A stretch of 64,000 nt of DNA from assembly GCF_009496535.1 (NCBI RefSeq), contig NZ_WIDL01000017.1, positions 41,295-105,294 of the forward strand. Reading direction: 5' to 3'. The position numbers were made by a program, and so were the translations under genes. Numbering within the stretch: position 1 is the first letter of the stretch; each line of letters begins with the position of its first letter. The stretch comes from Stenotrophomonas sp. MYb238. GTDB taxonomy: Bacteria > Pseudomonadota > Gammaproteobacteria > Xanthomonadales > Xanthomonadaceae. Positions 11,609 to 20,500 of the stretch are shown piece by piece. The notes under the pieces are model-generated. The model was not told where the DNA came from. It saw only the letters and a program-made list of their open reading frames with translations, and ran no database searches.

Positions 11609-12931
11609 TCAATGATGGCCGGCGTTGTCCGCCACTTCCGGCACCTCGTCGTCGGCCACGCCGCTGCGGTGGGAAACCACCACCGCGGTGGCCAGGTCGC
11701 CGGTGACGTTGAGCGAGGTGCGGCACATGTCCAGGAAGGTGTTGACGCCGAGGATGATGCCGATGCCCTCGGGCCGGATGCCGATGATGCCGCAGATCAT
11801 CGCGATCACCGGCAGCGAGCCGGACGGGATGCCGGCGGTGCCGATGCCGCCGAGGATGCACAGCAGCAGCACCATCAGCTGCTGCGGCAAGCCCAGGTGC
11901 AGGCCGTAGACCTGCGCCAGGAACAGCACGGTGATGCCTTCGAACAGCGCGGTGCCGTGGTGGTTGGCCGAGGCGCCGACGGTCAGCACGAAGCGCGAGA
12001 CCTTGCGCGGCAGCTTCAGGTTCTCCTCGGCCACGCGCAGGGTCACCGGCAGGGTGGCCGACGAGGACGCGGTGGCGAAGGCGGTCAGCGTGGCTTCCTG
12101 GGTACCGCGGAAGAAGGTGCGCACCGGCATGCCGCCCAGCAGGCGCACCCACAGCGGCAGCACCACGAAACCGTGGATGGCCAGCGCCAGCATCACGGTG
12201 ACGACGAACCACAGCAGGCTCTGGATCACGTCCCAGCCCAGCCGCGCGGTCAGGTTGAACATGAAGGCGGCCACCGCGAACGGCGCCAGCTTGATGAACA
12301 TGCCGATCAGGTGCATGCACACCTCGAACAGGCCCTGCACGGCGTTCTTGAACGCGGTGGTGCCGGCGGTCGGCTTCATCACCAGGCCGATGCCGATCAT
12401 CAGCGCGAAGAACACGATGCCCAGCTTCTTGCTGTCGTCGCCCATCGCATTGACGATGTTGTGCGGCACGATGTTGACCAGCAGGTCCATCAGCCGCAGT
12501 TCGTTGCCCTTGCTGATGATCTCGCCGGTCTTGGCGTTGCTCATCGCCTGGTCGACCAGGGCCGGGTCCATGTGCGTGCCCGGCTGCAGCAGGTTGACGC
12601 AGAGCAGGCCGATGCCGACCGCCAGCGCGGTCACCACCGCGGTGTAGTTCAGCGTCTTCCAGCCCAGGCGGCCCAGCGAGGCGATGTCGCCCAGCTCGGC
12701 CACGCCCAGCACCAGCGCCGAGAACATCAGCGGCACCACCAGCATGAACAGCAGGTTGAGGAAGATCTGCCCGAACGGCTGGGTCACGTAGTCGATGGTG
12801 GTCGTCACCCAGGCCGCGTCCGCTGCGGTGGCGTGTGCGACCAGGCCCACGATGGTGCCCAGCATGAACCCGAGCAGCACCTTGATGTGCAGGGGCATGG
12901 AGGGCTTCCGGGGCGCGTGGGCGTGGGACAT
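11609..12931 (-). CDS. Dicarboxylate/amino acid:cation symporter (DAACS family)
   Basis: Inner-membrane sodium- or proton-coupled importer of the DctA/GltP type for C4-dicarboxylates or acidic amino acids. It has 440 residues with about eight hydrophobic helices. Two re-entrant hairpin motifs are intact: the serine-rich [11 protein letters not shown] stretch (hairpin 1) and [12 protein letters not shown] (hairpin 2). The last helix carries [12 protein letters not shown], where the Asp, Arg and Asn bind substrate and cation; the Arg is the residue usually tied to dicarboxylate or Glu/Asp recognition. A His-rich tail ends the protein. It is a single gene; the 520 bases upstream are repeats. Confidence 0.92.
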   Translation of the reverse strand: MSHAHAPRKPSMPLHIKVLLGFMLGTIVGLVAHATAADAAWVTTTIDYVTQPFGQIFLNLLFMLVVPLMFSALVLGVAELGDIASLGRLGWKTLNYTAVVTALAVGIGLLCVNLLQPGTHMDPALVDQAMSNAKTGEIISKGNELRLMDLLVNIVPHNIVNAMGDDSKKLGIVFFALMIGIGLVMKPTAGTTAFKNAVQGLFEVCMHLIGMFIKLAPFAVAAFMFNLTARLGWDVIQSLLWFVVTVMLALAIHGFVVLPLWVRLLGGMPVRTFFRGTQEATLTAFATASSSATLPVTLRVAEENLKLPRKVSRFVLTVGASANHHGTALFEGITVLFLAQVYGLHLGLPQQLMVLLLCILGGIGTAGIPSGSLPVIAMICGIIGIRPEGIGIILGVNTFLDMCRTSLNVTGDLATAVVVSHRSGVADDEVPEVADNAGHH

Positions 12932-13454
12932 GCGGCGGTACTCGCGGGCGAAAGGTCGCGTAGCTTAACAAAAGCTGCACACCACCCACCCCTGCCATAA
13001 GGGCCAATGCCCAGGCCATCGCGTTCCCATAGCCGCGGGGCTTGCCCCGCATGAAGCCTTTCCGGTGAAGCCCGTGCCGGGCAAGCCCGGCACCTACGAG
13101 CACGCTGCCGCAACCCTCGCTTTCCGTAGATGCGGGGCTTGCCTCGCATGACGCCTTTCCGGTGAAGCCCATGCCGGGCGAGCCCGGCACCTACGAGCAC
13201 GCTGCCGCAACCTTCGCTTTCCGTAGATGCCGGGCTTGTCCCGCATGAAGCCTTCCCGGTGACGCCTGTGCCGGGCAAGTCCGGCACCTACGAGGCCGTT
13301 GGCCGGCCTCCGGGAATATCGCTCAGCACCTGCCCGTTCCCGCGACCTTCATCCCGTGGATGCGGGGCTTGCCCCGCAGGTGGCCTTCCCGGTGAAGCCC
13401 GTGCCGGGCGAGCCCGGCACCTACGGCCGACGCAGGGCCTCCGCGGATTACCGC
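12932..13454. other. Intergenic region made of repeat units, no gene
   Basis: The 523 bases between the symporter gene start and the end of batD hold four copies of a GTAG-like element and spacer DNA. Open frames across it are GC artefacts repeated with each unit. The symporter promoter must lie near 12935-12990, where a short AT-rich stretch (TTAACAAAAGC) is the only candidate. Confidence 0.7.
13030..13424. repeat. Array of four GTAG-like elements, second family
   Basis: Copies lie at about 13030-13097, 13126-13194, 13223-13291 and 13356-13424. Each starts GTAGATGCGGGGC (degenerate in the first and last) and ends GCCGGGC..GCCCGGCACCTAC. The first three are in exact 97-bp tandem; the fourth is 133 bp on. 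Each arm is a self-hairpin (GGGGC-TT-GCCCC on the left, GCCGGGC-AA-GCCCGGC on the right), and left and right arms are nearly complementary to each other. Confidence 0.85.
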
Positions 13455-15155
13455 TCAGCTGGATTTCGAGCGTTCAGGATAGAGCGGCGGCAACGGCGCC
13501 GCCGGCGCCGCCGCGTCGGTGCGCCACGTCGGCCCGCCGCCGAATGCGGCCCGAAGCGCGGCCCGCGCCTCTGTGCCGCTGCCGCCGGCCCAGCGCGCGC
13601 GCCGCAGCGTGTCCAGCGCCTGGCGCTGGGCCGCGCTGTCCAGCCGCGCGGCCAGCTCGTCCAAGTCGGCGACCGGAGGGCGGGCCATGCCGCGCAGCGC
13701 CTGTTCGACGTCGTCGAGATCGCCGGTGTCCAGTGCCCTGCGCAGATCGACCAGCGAGTGCGTGGCCGCGGCGGCCGCACGCGGTTGCGCCTCGTGTTCG
13801 GCCGTTGCCGCGACGCGGCGCGACGCGCGACGCCGGGTCAGCGCCCAGACCAGCGTCGCCAGCCACAGCAGCGCGAACCCGGCAGCCAGCAGCGGCCACA
13901 GGCGGACCGGCATACCGCGCGCGTCCGGCAGCGCGAGGGCACCATCCGCCGTCGCCGCCACCGGCGCGGGCGCGGCGACCGCGTCGGGCACCTGCGGCGG
14001 CGGCACCGCGCCGGCGCGGCCCGGCGCCACCGGCAGGCTCAGGTCGGGCAGCGCGGCGGTCCTGGCCTCGGCCGCGCGCACGTCCCACCAGCGCATGCGC
14101 ACGCCGGGCACCGCCAGCGTGCCCGGCTGCTGCGGCACGACGGAGTAGCGGCGCGTCAGCTTCAGCTGCGGGCCGCCGCCGTCGAAGGTTTCGTCGTACT
14201 GGGGCGGTTCGGCGAATACCTGGGCGGCATCGCCGAGTGAGGGCACCGGCAGTTCCGGGAACTGCGCGCGCGTCGCGCCGACGGCGGTGGCCTCCACCTC
14301 GATGGTCACCGCCTCGCCGACCCGCGCGGCCTGCGGCGCGGCGGTATAGCGCAGGCGCAGGTCCTTCAGCGGCAGCCATGGCTGCGGCGCGGCATCGGGC
14401 ACCGCGCGCACCTGCAGGGTCTGGTCCGGCGCGCGTGCGCTGAGCGCGCCATTGCCGCGGCCGAGGAAATCGTCGAACAGGCCGCCGACGCCGCGGCCGC
14501 TGAAACGCGCGCCCTCCAGCCGCAGCGGGCCGCTGCGCTCGGGGATCAGCAGGAAGCGCCGTTCGACCACGTTGTAGCGGCGGCCGCCGACCTCGCGCAC
14601 CGAGGAACGATCCTCGCCCACGCGCTGCAGCGACGTCGACGCCGGCGTGGCCAGGTCCAGTTCGCCGGATGCCAGCTGGGTGGCGAAGTACAGCCGCACC
14701 ACCACGCCCACGCTCTGCTGCACGTAGGGCTGCGGGTCGTCCACCTCGGTTTCCACGAACGCCACCGCGTCGCCGGCGCGGCCGGCCACCGGCGCGGCCT
14801 CGACCGTCAGCGGCAGGGGCGCGGTGCGCGCGGCGCCCACCTGCAAAGCCGGCACGGTCAGCACGCCGCTGCGGCGCGGGGTGAGCACCACGCCGAACAG
14901 CGCGGCATTGCTGACCCGCCCGTTGGCCATGCGCGTCTGCCGGCCGCTGGTGCGCCCGCCGAGCGCGAAATCGGCCTGCAGCGGCGCGTAGTCCGGCACC
15001 GCGCCGGCCTGGTCGGTCTCGATGGTGAGGGTGACCACCTCGCCTTCGCCGACATGGTCGCGGTCCAGCCATGCGCGGGTCTGCGCCTGCACGCCGGCGG
15101 CGCAGGCCAGCAACACGAACACCCACGCCATCATGAGAACGCTTCGCCGCTTCAT
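13455..15155 (-). CDS. BatD-like protein
   Basis: Large envelope protein of the Bat (Bacteroides aerotolerance-like) / MoxR-VWA cluster. The 566-residue precursor has a signal peptide (about 1-25, AGVQA|QT), several beta-sandwich repeats (for example VGEGEVVTLTIETDQAG, VGEAVTIEVEATAVG) and one membrane helix near 440-460 with a cytoplasmic tail. Oxygen-tolerance Bat clusters and MoxR clusters share this layout; the molecular role is not known. The start was chosen at 15155, where the upstream VWA/TPR gene stops in an ATGA overlap; the longer frame to 15242 lies inside that gene. It is the last gene of the six-gene operon. Confidence 0.88.
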   Translation of the reverse strand: MKRRSVLMMAWVFVLLACAAGVQAQTRAWLDRDHVGEGEVVTLTIETDQAGAVPDYAPLQADFALGGRTSGRQTRMANGRVSNAALFGVVLTPRRSGVLTVPALQVGAARTAPLPLTVEAAPVAGRAGDAVAFVETEVDDPQPYVQQSVGVVVRLYFATQLASGELDLATPASTSLQRVGEDRSSVREVGGRRYNVVERRFLLIPERSGPLRLEGARFSGRGVGGLFDDFLGRGNGALSARAPDQTLQVRAVPDAAPQPWLPLKDLRLRYTAAPQAARVGEAVTIEVEATAVGATRAQFPELPVPSLGDAAQVFAEPPQYDETFDGGGPQLKLTRRYSVVPQQPGTLAVPGVRMRWWDVRAAEARTAALPDLSLPVAPGRAGAVPPPQVPDAVAAPAPVAATADGALALPDARGMPVRLWPLLAAGFALLWLATLVWALTRRRASRRVAATAEHEAQPRAAAAATHSLVDLRRALDTGDLDDVEQALRGMARPPVADLDELAARLDSAAQRQALDTLRRARWAGGSGTEARAALRAAFGGGPTWRTDAAAPAAPLPPLYPERSKSS

Positions 15156-16924
15156 CGCCCTTCCCGCCTGCGCCGCTCGTATTCGAGCTGGAATTTCGCC
15201 TTCAACAGATCGCCCGGCTCGTCGGGCACGCGCTGCATCCACGCCTCGACCGCCTGCCGCCGCTCGCGCTCCTGCGGGCTCATCGCCGCCTGCGCCGCGT
15301 GCTTTCCGGGGTCGTCGCCATCGGCCTGCTGCTGCCGGCGCATCGCCTCGGCCATGCGATCGCGCTGGGCCTGGTCGGCCTGCTGCTGGCCTTGGGCATC
15401 TTCCGCTTCCGGCGCCTTGCGCTGCGCGTCCGGCGACGGCTGGCCCTTGTCCTGCTGCGGCGGCGCGTTCTGCTGCCGGTCCTGCGACGGCGGCTGCCGC
15501 TGCTGCGACCGATCCTGCTGCGATCCGTCCTGCGGCTTGCCTTGCGGCTGTTCGCCGGGCGAATCCTTCCGCTGCTGCGCATCGGGCTTGTTCTGCTGCC
15601 CGCCGCTCTGCTGCCCGGGCGGCGGCCGGCGCTTGCGCGCGGCGTCGACCGCGGCGCGGTTGGCCTTCGCGTCGGCCATGTCCGGCCGCTGCTTCAAGGC
15701 GCGGTCGTAGGCATCGATCGCCTCGTCGTAGCGGCCCTGCCGCGCCAGCGCGTTGCCCAGGTTGTACCAGCCCTGTTCGTTGTCGATGCCCTCGAAGCGG
15801 CGCTGCGCGCCGGCGAAGTCGCCCTTGCGGTAGGCCTCGACGCCTTCAGCCATGCGCTGGTGGTCGCGCTGGTCGGCGCGTTGCCACCAGCCGCCGCTTT
15901 CCGCCGCATGCGCCGGCACCGCCAGCGGCAGCCACAGGCACAGCACGACGGCCGCCAATGCCTGCCGGCACCGCCGGAATGCCAGCAGCGCGACCAGCAG
16001 CAGCGGCGGTAGCAGCCAGTAGCCCTCGTCCTGCCAGGTCCTGTCGACGCCGCGGCCGGGACGATCGCCGTCGGCCGCCTGCGGTTGCAGTACGCCCAGC
16101 GCGTGCAGGTCCGCATCGGTGGCCGACAGCCGCGCGTAGCGGCCGCCGCCGGCGACGGCCAGCGCGCGCAGCGTGCCTTCGTCCAGCCGCGCCTGGCCGA
16201 TCTGCCCTTCGCGGTCGCGGTAGGCGGCGCCGACCGGCGTGCCCAGTCCCAGCGCCGATACGCGGTAGCCGGCCGCGCGCAGGCGCATGGCCTGGGCGCT
16301 CGCCGCGGCGTCGGCGTGGTCGCTGAGCAGCAGGATCACGCCATCGCGCGCGCTGGCCTGGTGCAGCAGGTCGCCGGCCCATTCCAGCGCCTTGTCCGCG
16401 CGCTGCCCGTCCACCGGCATGATGTCCGGCGCCAGCGCGTCGAGGAACAGCGCGACGTTGCCGGCGTCGTCGGTGAGCGGCGCCACGGTGAAGGGCTCGT
16501 CGGCATAGGCCACCAGCGCCACCCCTCCGCCGCGGCGCTCGCGCAGCAGCGTCGCCAGCTTGGCCCGCGCCTGCAGCAGCCGGCTCGGCGGCAGGTCCGG
16601 TGCCGCGATGGTGCTGGACATGTCCAGCACCACCACCAGCGGCGTCTTCGATTCCCACAGCGGCTGCTCGACCTGGCGCCAGCTGGGGCCGGCCAGGGCG
16701 AGCACCGCCAGCAGCAGGCCGGCCAGCAGGGCCAGCCATCGGCCGATGCCGCGCCGGCCTCCGCCCACCAACAGGTGCGGCAGCAGGTGCGCATCCACCG
16801 CGCTGCGCCAGTCGCCGCCGCGCCGGCGCCGGTACCAGCCGCCCAGCAGCGCGGCCGGCAGCAGCAACAGCGCCCACAGCCAATCCGGGCGGATGAAATG
16901 CAGGCTGTCCCAGAAGGCGATCAT
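15152..16924 (-). CDS. BatB/BatC-type fusion: VWA domain plus TPR repeats
   Basis: A 590-residue membrane protein. It has two N-terminal helices (about 12-30 and 60-78), a von Willebrand A domain (about 90-270) and a helix near 305-335. Then come about two TPR repeats (GWYNLGNALARQGRYDEAIDAYDRALKQRP, about 400-435) and a low-complexity Gln/Pro/Asp/Lys-rich tail. BatB (VWA) and BatC (TPR) are separate genes in some bacteria and joined here. The metal-site loop reads DMSST rather than DxSxS, so ion binding may be altered. It overlaps the upstream BatA-like gene by 4 bases and the downstream gene by 4. Confidence 0.88.
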   Translation of the reverse strand: MIAFWDSLHFIRPDWLWALLLLPAALLGGWYRRRRGGDWRSAVDAHLLPHLLVGGGRRGIGRWLALLAGLLLAVLALAGPSWRQVEQPLWESKTPLVVVLDMSSTIAAPDLPPSRLLQARAKLATLLRERRGGGVALVAYADEPFTVAPLTDDAGNVALFLDALAPDIMPVDGQRADKALEWAGDLLHQASARDGVILLLSDHADAAASAQAMRLRAAGYRVSALGLGTPVGAAYRDREGQIGQARLDEGTLRALAVAGGGRYARLSATDADLHALGVLQPQAADGDRPGRGVDRTWQDEGYWLLPPLLLVALLAFRRCRQALAAVVLCLWLPLAVPAHAAESGGWWQRADQRDHQRMAEGVEAYRKGDFAGAQRRFEGIDNEQGWYNLGNALARQGRYDEAIDAYDRALKQRPDMADAKANRAAVDAARKRRPPPGQQSGGQQNKPDAQQRKDSPGEQPQGKPQDGSQQDRSQQRQPPSQDRQQNAPPQQDKGQPSPDAQRKAPEAEDAQGQQQADQAQRDRMAEAMRRQQQADGDDPGKHAAQAAMSPQERERRQAVEAWMQRVPDEPGDLLKAKFQLEYERRRREGR

Positions 16925-17916
16925 CGACGCCGCCCCGGCCAGGCCAGCGCCAGCAGGCCCAGCAGCAATGCCGCCGCCAGCGGCCATGCGTAGCGTTCCA
17001 GGCGCGGGCGCAGCGCCGGACCGGCGCTACGCACCGGTTCCAGCCGGTCCAGCTCGGCGTAGATGCCGGCCAGCTCGCCGGTGTCGCGCGCGCGGAAGAA
17101 ACGTCCGCCGGTGTCGCTGGCGATGCGCGCCAGGGTGTCCTCGTCGATCTGGTCCTCGCCGGGCACCTGCAGGCCGAACAGCGAGAACCCGCCGCTGCCG
17201 CCGAAGGCGATGGTATGCACGCGCACGCCCTCGGCCTTGGCCAGCTCGGCGGCCTTCAGCGGGTCGAGCACGCCGGCGGTGTTGACGCCGTCGGTCAGCA
17301 GGATCAGTACGCGTTGGCCTTCGGGCTGCTCGCGCAGGCGCTTGACCGCCAGCGCGATGGCGTCGCCCAGCGCGGTCTCGCGCCCGGCCAGCCCGACCAC
17401 GCTGTCGCGCAGCTGCGCGCGCACGCTGGCGCGGTCGCGGGTCAGCGGCGTCAGCGCATAGGCGCGCTGCCCGAATACCAGCAGGCCGATGCTGTCGCCT
17501 TCGCGGCGGTCGAGGAAGTCGGCCAGCACCGCCTTGGCCGCGGTGAGGCGGTCCACCACGCGGCCGCCGAGCTGCATGTCGTCCTCGCTCATGCTGCCGG
17601 ACAGGTCCACGGCCAGCATCATCTGCCGCGCCTGTCGCGGCGGTTCGACCGGCTCGCCCAGTTGCTGCGGACGCGCGGCCGCCGCGCACAGGCAGAGCCA
17701 GCCCAGCCACAGCAGCAGCGTGCGCAGGGAAGCACCGCGCCGGCGCGCCGCCGTCACCTGCAACCGCGCCGGCGCCCAGGGCACCCGCAGCGCCGGGCCG
17801 CTGCCGGCGCGCAGCGGCCACAGCCCCATCAGCAACGGCAGCGGCGCGGCCAGCCACAGCCACGGCCAGGCGAACTCCGGCAGTCCGCTCAACAGCGCGG
17901 GCAGGCGGTCCATCAC
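16921..17916 (-). CDS. BatA-type VWA membrane protein
   Basis: A 331-residue inner-membrane protein with one or two N-terminal helices (about 15-35 and 64-82), a von Willebrand A domain with a perfect MIDAS start (VDLSGSMS, about 103-110), and a C-terminal helix (about 310-326) followed by a basic tail. The VWA domain should bind a divalent ion and a partner, probably the MoxR AAA+ ATPase or the other VWA protein of this operon. Two adjacent ATG codons (17916, 17913) both fit. It overlaps the DUF4381 gene upstream and the VWA/TPR gene downstream. Confidence 0.9.
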   Translation of the reverse strand: MMDRLPALLSGLPEFAWPWLWLAAPLPLLMGLWPLRAGSGPALRVPWAPARLQVTAARRRGASLRTLLLWLGWLCLCAAAARPQQLGEPVEPPRQARQMMLAVDLSGSMSEDDMQLGGRVVDRLTAAKAVLADFLDRREGDSIGLLVFGQRAYALTPLTRDRASVRAQLRDSVVGLAGRETALGDAIALAVKRLREQPEGQRVLILLTDGVNTAGVLDPLKAAELAKAEGVRVHTIAFGGSGGFSLFGLQVPGEDQIDEDTLARIASDTGGRFFRARDTGELAGIYAELDRLEPVRSAGPALRPRLERYAWPLAAALLLGLLALAWPGRRR

Positions 17917-18368
17917 CGGCGCTGCTCCATCAGGCCGACGAAGCGCTCGCGCGCCAGCGCGCAGGCGCGCGCGGCCTGCGCCTGATCGACCTGGCGGCGG
18001 AAACCGCCGTCGATCAGCAGGCGACCGTCGCCTTCGCTGAAATCGCGGCGCGCCTGTCCGTCAAGGAAACGCAGCCAGTCCTCACCCTGCAGCAGGGCCG
18101 CCTGCGGCGCGCAACGCCGGGCGGCGCGCCGCAGCAGTTCGGAAGCCGCGCCCAGGCGCGCCGCCGACCCGTCCGCTGCCACCACTCCCCCGTCGAACAG
18201 GGCGGACCAGCGTCGCCGCCGGCGCGCGCGGCGTCCGCGCAGCGCGGCGACCGCCAGCACGACGAGCGCCACCGCGGCCAGCACCAGCCACCAGCCAGGC
18301 GCGGGCGGCCACCAGCCGGGGGCGGCAGGCAGGTGCACGTCACGCAGCGGCAGGGATGTGGCGGTCAT
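17913..18368 (-). CDS. DUF4381 membrane protein
   Basis: A 151-residue protein with a single strong N-terminal helix (about 25-43) after a LRDVHLPAAPGWWPPAPGWW segment, then a basic stretch and a soluble helical C-terminal part. This Trp/Pro-rich lead and size are typical of DUF4381, found between DUF58 and VWA genes in MoxR operons. Function is unknown; it is probably a scaffold in the same membrane complex. The start at 18368 overlaps the DUF58 stop by an ATGA. Confidence 0.85.
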   Translation of the reverse strand: MTATSLPLRDVHLPAAPGWWPPAPGWWLVLAAVALVVLAVAALRGRRARRRRRWSALFDGGVVAADGSAARLGAASELLRRAARRCAPQAALLQGEDWLRFLDGQARRDFSEGDGRLLIDGGFRRQVDQAQAARACALARERFVGLMEQRR

Positions 18369-19357
18369 GCGCCGGCCTTGGCCACGGCCGCGTCCAGCCA
18401 GGCGTCGCTGGCCTCGTCGGTGGCCAGCACCCGCACCCGGATGCGGCGGCCGGGCAAGGCCTGGCACAGCGCCTCGACCGGCGCGACGAAGGCCGCATGC
18501 CAGGCATCGCGGACCGCATCGGCCGCCAAATCCAGTTCCATGCGCCCGCCTGCCGCCGCCACCGGCAGCAGGCAGCGCGGCGGCTGCATCTCCAGCGGAT
18601 CGACCAGCAACAGCAGGCTCACGTCCACGTGCATGGCCAGCGCCGACCAGGTGGCGGGCGCGACGGCCAGGGCGCTGGCCGGATCGGCCAGCACCAGCGC
18701 CCGCGCGCCCGGATGCAGCAGGCGCGTCGCACGTTCCAGCGCGGACTGCAGCCCGGTGCCGTCCGCGGCCGGCGCGCGGTACCAGCGCACCAGCGCATCG
18801 AGCACGCGCAGCACGCCGCGCATGCCGCCCGCGGGCGGCACCAGTCCGTCCTCGCGTCCGCCGCACAGCGCCGCCACGCGGTCGCCGTCGCGCAGCGCGG
18901 ACCAGGCCGCGACCGCACCGGCGCGCGCGGCCTGCACCGATTTGAACCGCGTGCGGGTGCCGAAATACAGGGAAGGCGCGGTATCGGCCACGATCAGGGT
19001 CAGCCGCTCGCGCTCGGCCTGGAAGGTCTTGGTATGGGTGAAACCGGTACGCGCACTCAGCTTCCAGTCGATGTGGCGCGCGTCGTCGCCGGCCACGTAC
19101 TCGCGCGACTCGGCGTATTCCATGCCGCGTCCGCGCTGCGCCGAGGTCGCGCGCGCGGACACGCCGCGCTGCCCACGGCGCGGGTCGCGCGCGCGCAGCG
19201 CCGAACGCCGCAACGCGATCAGTTCGGCCAGCGAAGGGGCGATGCCCTCGGATGCGGGAAACGGGGAATCGGAAACCGGGATCGACGCTTCGCCACCGGC
19301 TGACAGGCCCGGTGATACCGCCCTTCCCCCGTCCCCACTCCCGCTTCCCCGCTTCAT
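18365..19357 (-). CDS. DUF58 domain protein
   Basis: A 330-residue protein with the DUF58 core: REYVAGDDARHIDWKLSARTG (about 85-105), where the D-D-x-R-x-I-D-W motif is the family hallmark, followed by a VWA-like domain (TLIVADTAPSLYFGTRT). The N-terminal 40 residues are low complexity. It is commonly paired with MoxR ATPases and thought to be a chaperone target or adaptor. The chosen ATG overlaps the MoxR stop as TGATG. A longer in-frame start would lie inside the MoxR gene and is rejected. Confidence 0.9.
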   Translation of the reverse strand: MKRGSGSGDGGRAVSPGLSAGGEASIPVSDSPFPASEGIAPSLAELIALRRSALRARDPRRGQRGVSARATSAQRGRGMEYAESREYVAGDDARHIDWKLSARTGFTHTKTFQAERERLTLIVADTAPSLYFGTRTRFKSVQAARAGAVAAWSALRDGDRVAALCGGREDGLVPPAGGMRGVLRVLDALVRWYRAPAADGTGLQSALERATRLLHPGARALVLADPASALAVAPATWSALAMHVDVSLLLLVDPLEMQPPRCLLPVAAAGGRMELDLAADAVRDAWHAAFVAPVEALCQALPGRRIRVRVLATDEASDAWLDAAVAKAGA

Positions 19358-20367
19358 CACGGCAACGGCACGCGGTCGAGCAGCGCGGCCACCAGGCGCT
19401 CGCCGTCCCAGCCCTCGGCCGCCGCTTCGTAGCTGGGCAGGATCCGGTGCCGCAACACGTCCGGCGCGACCGAACGCACGTCGTCCGGCGTCACGTAGTC
19501 GCGCCCGGACAACCAAGCCTTGGCCCGCGCGCAGCGCTCCAGCGCGATGGAACCGCGCGGGCTCGCGCCCCAGGCGATGCGCCGCGCCAGCGGCGCGTCA
19601 TAGGCCGAGGCATCGCGCGAGGCCAGCACCAGTTCGACCAGGTAGCGCTCCAGCTGCGGCGCCATGTGCAGTTCCAGCACCGCGCGGCGCGCCTGTTCGA
19701 CCTGCTGCAGCGACAGCTTCTCCACGCGCACCGGCGCCGCATCCATCTCGCGCAGCGCGCGTTCGCGCGCCAGCCGCAGGATCTCGGTTTCCGCCCCGGC
19801 ATCGGGATAACCGATGCGCACGTGCATCAGGAAACGGTCCAGCTGCGCTTCGGGCAGCGGGAAGGTGCCTTCCTGCTCGATCGGGTTCTGCGTGGCCATG
19901 ACCAAAAACACCGCCGGCAGCGGATAGGTCTTCCTGCCGACCGTCACCTGCCGCTCGCCCATCGCCTCCAGCAGGGCCGACTGCACCTTGGCCGGCGCGC
20001 GGTTGATCTCGTCGGCCAGCAGGATCGGATGGAACACGGGCCCCGGCTGGAACTCGAAGCGCCCTTCCTGCGGACGCCAGATGTCGGTGCCGGTCAGGTC
20101 GGCGGGCAGCAGGTCGGGCGTGAACTGGATGCGCGCGAAGTTGGCGTCGATGCGCGAGGCCAGCGCGCGGATCGCGGTGGTCTTGGCCAGCCCGGGCGCG
20201 CCTTCCACCAACAGGTGGCCGTCGGCCAGCAAGGCGACCAGCAGGCGCTCGACCAGTACCGACTGGCCGACGATCTCGGTGGCCAGGGCATCGCGCAGGG
20301 CGATGAAGGCCGCGTGCAGGCCGTTATCGGCGGCCGGCGGTTCGGGCATGTGCGGAGGCAGGTTCAT
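19357..20367 (-). CDS. MoxR-family AAA+ ATPase
   Basis: A 336-residue cytosolic AAA+ ATPase of the MoxR/RavA branch, which remodels partner VWA proteins. The P-loop GAPGLAKT lies at about 55-62, Walker B ILLADEINRAP at about 115-125, sensor 1 MATQNP at about 157-162, and a C-terminal lid with RRIAWGASPRGS (sensor 2 region). As the first gene of the tightly overlapped operon down to batD, its expression sets that of the cluster. No clear promoter was found in the 120 bases before it. Confidence 0.95.
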   Translation of the reverse strand: MNLPPHMPEPPAADNGLHAAFIALRDALATEIVGQSVLVERLLVALLADGHLLVEGAPGLAKTTAIRALASRIDANFARIQFTPDLLPADLTGTDIWRPQEGRFEFQPGPVFHPILLADEINRAPAKVQSALLEAMGERQVTVGRKTYPLPAVFLVMATQNPIEQEGTFPLPEAQLDRFLMHVRIGYPDAGAETEILRLARERALREMDAAPVRVEKLSLQQVEQARRAVLELHMAPQLERYLVELVLASRDASAYDAPLARRIAWGASPRGSIALERCARAKAWLSGRDYVTPDDVRSVAPDVLRHRILPSYEAAAEGWDGERLVAALLDRVPLP

Positions 20368-20422
20368 AGGCGCAGTTTGACCGATCCACGATGAAATGGT
20401 TCATCGCGCCGGCCCGCAACGG

Positions 20423-20448
20423 GAAAGGCCGCCTTGCGGCGGCCTTTC
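20423..20448 (-). terminator. GC hairpin after pilQ
   Basis: An 11-bp perfect stem (GAAAGGCCGCC and complement) with a 4-base loop lies 44 bases beyond the pilQ stop. It would separate the pil operon from the MoxR operon on the same strand. The T run is short. Confidence 0.7.
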
Positions 20449-20470
20449 GGTGATCGTCCGGGTGGTCGGA

Positions 20471-20500
20471 CTCAGTTCGGCTCAGTTCGGCTCAGTTCGG
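20471..20500. repeat. Three perfect 10-bp direct repeats at the pilQ stop codon
   Basis: CTCAGTTCGG occurs three times in a row without mismatch. On the coding strand each unit contains a TGA, and the first TGA met is the pilQ stop, so the C terminus ends PN and two further copies follow untranslated. Confidence 0.9.

Noticed and set aside
13030-13424. CRISPR array
   Set aside because: Units are palindromic with conserved spacers of the same sequence; no unique spacers and no cas genes.
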